From Megalobrama amblycephala (Eukaryota > Chordata > Actinopteri > Cypriniformes > Xenocyprididae): a stretch of 64,000 nt of DNA. Positions 56,767-64,000 of the stretch are shown in pieces. Position 1 is the first letter of the stretch; each line of letters starts with the position of its first letter. The stretch spans positions 29,333,193-29,397,192 of the forward strand of contig NC_063052.1 of NCBI RefSeq assembly GCF_018812025.1. Reading direction: 5' to 3'. The position numbers and the translations under genes are program-made. The notes beneath the pieces are model-generated. The model saw only the letters and a program-made list of their open reading frames with translations, was not told the origin of the DNA and made no database searches.

Positions 56767-58200
56767 CCTGGATGTATCAAGTTAAAATCGAGTTTATCGA
56801 ATAATTTTTCTATTAGATGTTCAGCAATATAATAATAACTCATATTAAACTGAATTCTATCTGCTTTCCGGATCAACATTGAGCACTTAAGAATCATGCA
56901 CTGTAACAAAAGATGTCGTCTGAAAGACTTGGCTAAGCTGGGACATCCTGTCTGTCTTCTTAACTTCAAATGAAAGTATTAAACAATATGAGTCACATAA
57001 TCACTGATTAAACTCATTTCTGTTTGGCCTGAGTCCTTAGTCATCATGATAATTGGTTATGATGATAACCCTTTGGGAGGAGATTGTTTTCATATGTGCT
57101 TTTGAGGAAACTATTTACTTAGGAGCAAATTATTCAAATTTTGTTAGTAACATTTCTACTCTTCTCTGTGTTTGGAAATAAAAATATATATTTTGTCCCA
57201 TGTAATGTGTGATGATAGAGATAAGACTGATTAGTATTATGGGATTATGGGATAACAATTGGGATTCTGAGTATTTGATTCTGAGATTCTGAGTAATTTG
57301 ATGCTTTCCATAGGCCTATGTCGCTAGATTGTTTTGGGGAACATTTATTTAGATTGCAACAATACACAGAGTCTAGGTGCCTGTCCTGTAATGCACCTGT
57401 GCAATGAGATTACAGCAATTTTTACTAAAATTCACCTTAAACTATGCAATAATATTAGCTGTAAAATACAATTACTCTGTGTATGAATCTGCTTAGAATA
57501 TTATGCGTCATGTCATCTCCCTGGTTTATTATTTTCAATACAGTTTCCTTAAAGTTTTCATACTAAATAAACTACATTTTATGTTTGTGCAATTTATACT
57601 CAGGTGATATATGACAAAGGTGGTCTATTAAAATGATTACAAACCGTATTTGGACAGTTAAGCCACAGCTAAAATATGATTTCACTGCATAGATAATATG
57701 TCAAACCAAGTGTTTCCCTCAAGTTTACACAGATGTATCAAAATGTGTAGATCATCACCTTTAAAATATGAGACACTTGGTTTGATATTTTGTTATCTAT
57801 TTTGTTATTGATTTTTTTTAAAAGCAAAAACAATTATACACTACCGTTCAAAAGTTTGGAGTCAGTAATGTTTCTGAAAGAAGACTTATACTTACCAACT
57901 ATTTAAAAAAAAAAAAAAAACGCACATTCGTTTTGTGAAATATTATTTACAGCATAAAGTAACTGGTTTCTATTTGAGATTTTCCAGTAATGGCAAAGCT
58001 GAATTTTCAGCATCTACACTCTACAGTGTCACATGATCCTTCAGAAATAATTCAAATTATGCCTATTTTGGTGCTCAAGAAACATTTCTTACTATAATCA
58101 ATACTGAAAACAGTAGTGCTATATATATTGAATTTAAACTCTCAAATACATATACTGAGAATGAGATAATTAATGGATATAAATGATGTCCACCAAAGTA
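56767..58200. other. hcn3-ndufv1 spacer, second part
   Basis: AT-rich, no gene seen. About 57840-58130 is a fragment of the CAAAAGTTTGG MITE family (ATCCTTCAGAAATAATTCAA segment). Confidence 0.45.
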
Positions 58201-58229
58201 AACACAGATGAAGACTGCGTAACAGCGCC

Positions 58230-58329
58230 TCCACATACACAACAGGTCGAAGTCGTTATTACATCCGGGTCGGTGACTATATTCCTTCCGCTGTACCTTT
58301 TATAACGCTGATCCAGGGCGATCACGAAG
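58230..58329 (+). promoter_or_regulatory. Probable ndufv1 promoter and 5' non-coding exon
   Basis: A short GC-richer block (TTACATCCGGGTCGGTGAC) contains TTCCGCTGTACC and TTTTATAACGC. A good donor (CGAAG|GTAAGC) follows 58329. The coding exon starts after the acceptor before 59100. The transcription start is not defined. Confidence 0.45.
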
Positions 58330-59105
58330 GTAAGCACCGATTCGGCTCTTTCACTTGTTTAATCTATTTACAAATCAAGGGTTGGACATTTCTACAGATT
58401 GATGGTAATATATCCCATATACTTTCTGTAAATAAATCGGAACATAAATGTTGTGCACTGCCGCAGTCCCTCAAATGTCATGAGCGTTATTATGGAGGTC
58501 ATTGCGGGACGAGTTCATTTCCAATAAGTTAACTCACATTACCATGTCTGAAAGAGTTTGGCTTGAGTTTATGCAATAACGTATAATCTAAAAAGGTTGT
58601 TTTTGATGTACATGTGTGTTTGTGGACGCTGCTGAACTAGTTACACTGTATGTCTTAAGTAACAATGTTCTCTTCTTTAAATTTGTCTGACGTTTTGATG
58701 CATTTTTAGCTTAAATATGATTTATGATGCAGTGTTGAACCTCTAAAGTCTGTATTATGAATTACTCTCATATACTATTATTATTTTGGGGTGTTTAGTG
58801 CTTCCCTCTGGTCGTTAACAAGCATACAAACATTTTATGCAACACTGACAATGGAAATATTTCTATTTATCTTTATTTTTATTTCATTTTAGTACTTCAA
58901 ATTATACTTAATTGTCATATACTTTTTTGAATCTAATATTTTATTTCAGCTGTTTGAATTACTGAAAACCATTTTTAATATTCTAACTTTTAGTTAACAT
59001 TGACAATTCAGGTTGTAAGGACTGGAGTTGTTATTAAACAGTTTGCCAGCACGTTATGAGGGAACCTTTCTACTCATTGTTTTCATCCATCTCTTTCAGA
59101 TAAGG

Positions 59106-64000
<4,895 letters not shown>

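Overview
The window looks like nuclear DNA of a cyprinid-type teleost (carp/zebrafish relatives). The genes are split by GT-AG introns, the proteins are clearly vertebrate, and introns and spacers are AT-rich and full of short DNA transposons, fold-back elements and tRNA-derived SINEs of the kind typical of cyprinid genomes. All five protein genes lie on the plus strand. The species assignment is inference.

Layout. (1) 1-14.76 kb: the 3' part of a setdb1 histone H3K9 methyltransferase gene (17 exons here; the 5' end is outside), with triple Tudor, MBD, pre-SET, interrupted SET and post-SET. (2) 15.1-24.65 kb: a complete clk2 LAMMER kinase gene, 12 coding exons. (3) 24.65-32.5 kb: spacer with a non-autonomous hAT-like element carrying a perfect 8-bp target duplication, an interrupted SINE and other repeats. 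(4) 32.55-34.5 kb: a small three-coding-exon gene for a divergent, CaaX-ending complexin of the complexin-3/4 type. (5) 38.5-55.6 kb: an hcn3-type hyperpolarisation-activated channel gene, 7 coding exons, with a 7.4-kb first intron holding a dead Tc1 transposon and a mariner-like relic. (6) 58.2-64.0 kb: the 5' part of ndufv1 (complex I 51-kDa subunit), cut by the window end.

The genes do not form one pathway. They cover chromatin silencing, splicing-factor phosphorylation, SNARE regulation, membrane pacemaking and respiration. CLK2 and HCN3 are also neighbours in human, so the block carries old synteny. The most interesting points are: the divergent complexin; a 76-bp inverted copy of a setdb1 exon/donor-site junction placed 2.5 kb downstream in an intron; oppositely oriented TTAA elements flanking two ndufv1 exons; a frame-breaking clk2 exon with a tandem NAGNAG acceptor; and layered transposon insertions whose order can be read, including one with unoccupied paralogous sites in the same window.

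Exon borders were placed by hand from GT-AG sites, codon phase and protein similarity; no alignment or database search was run.
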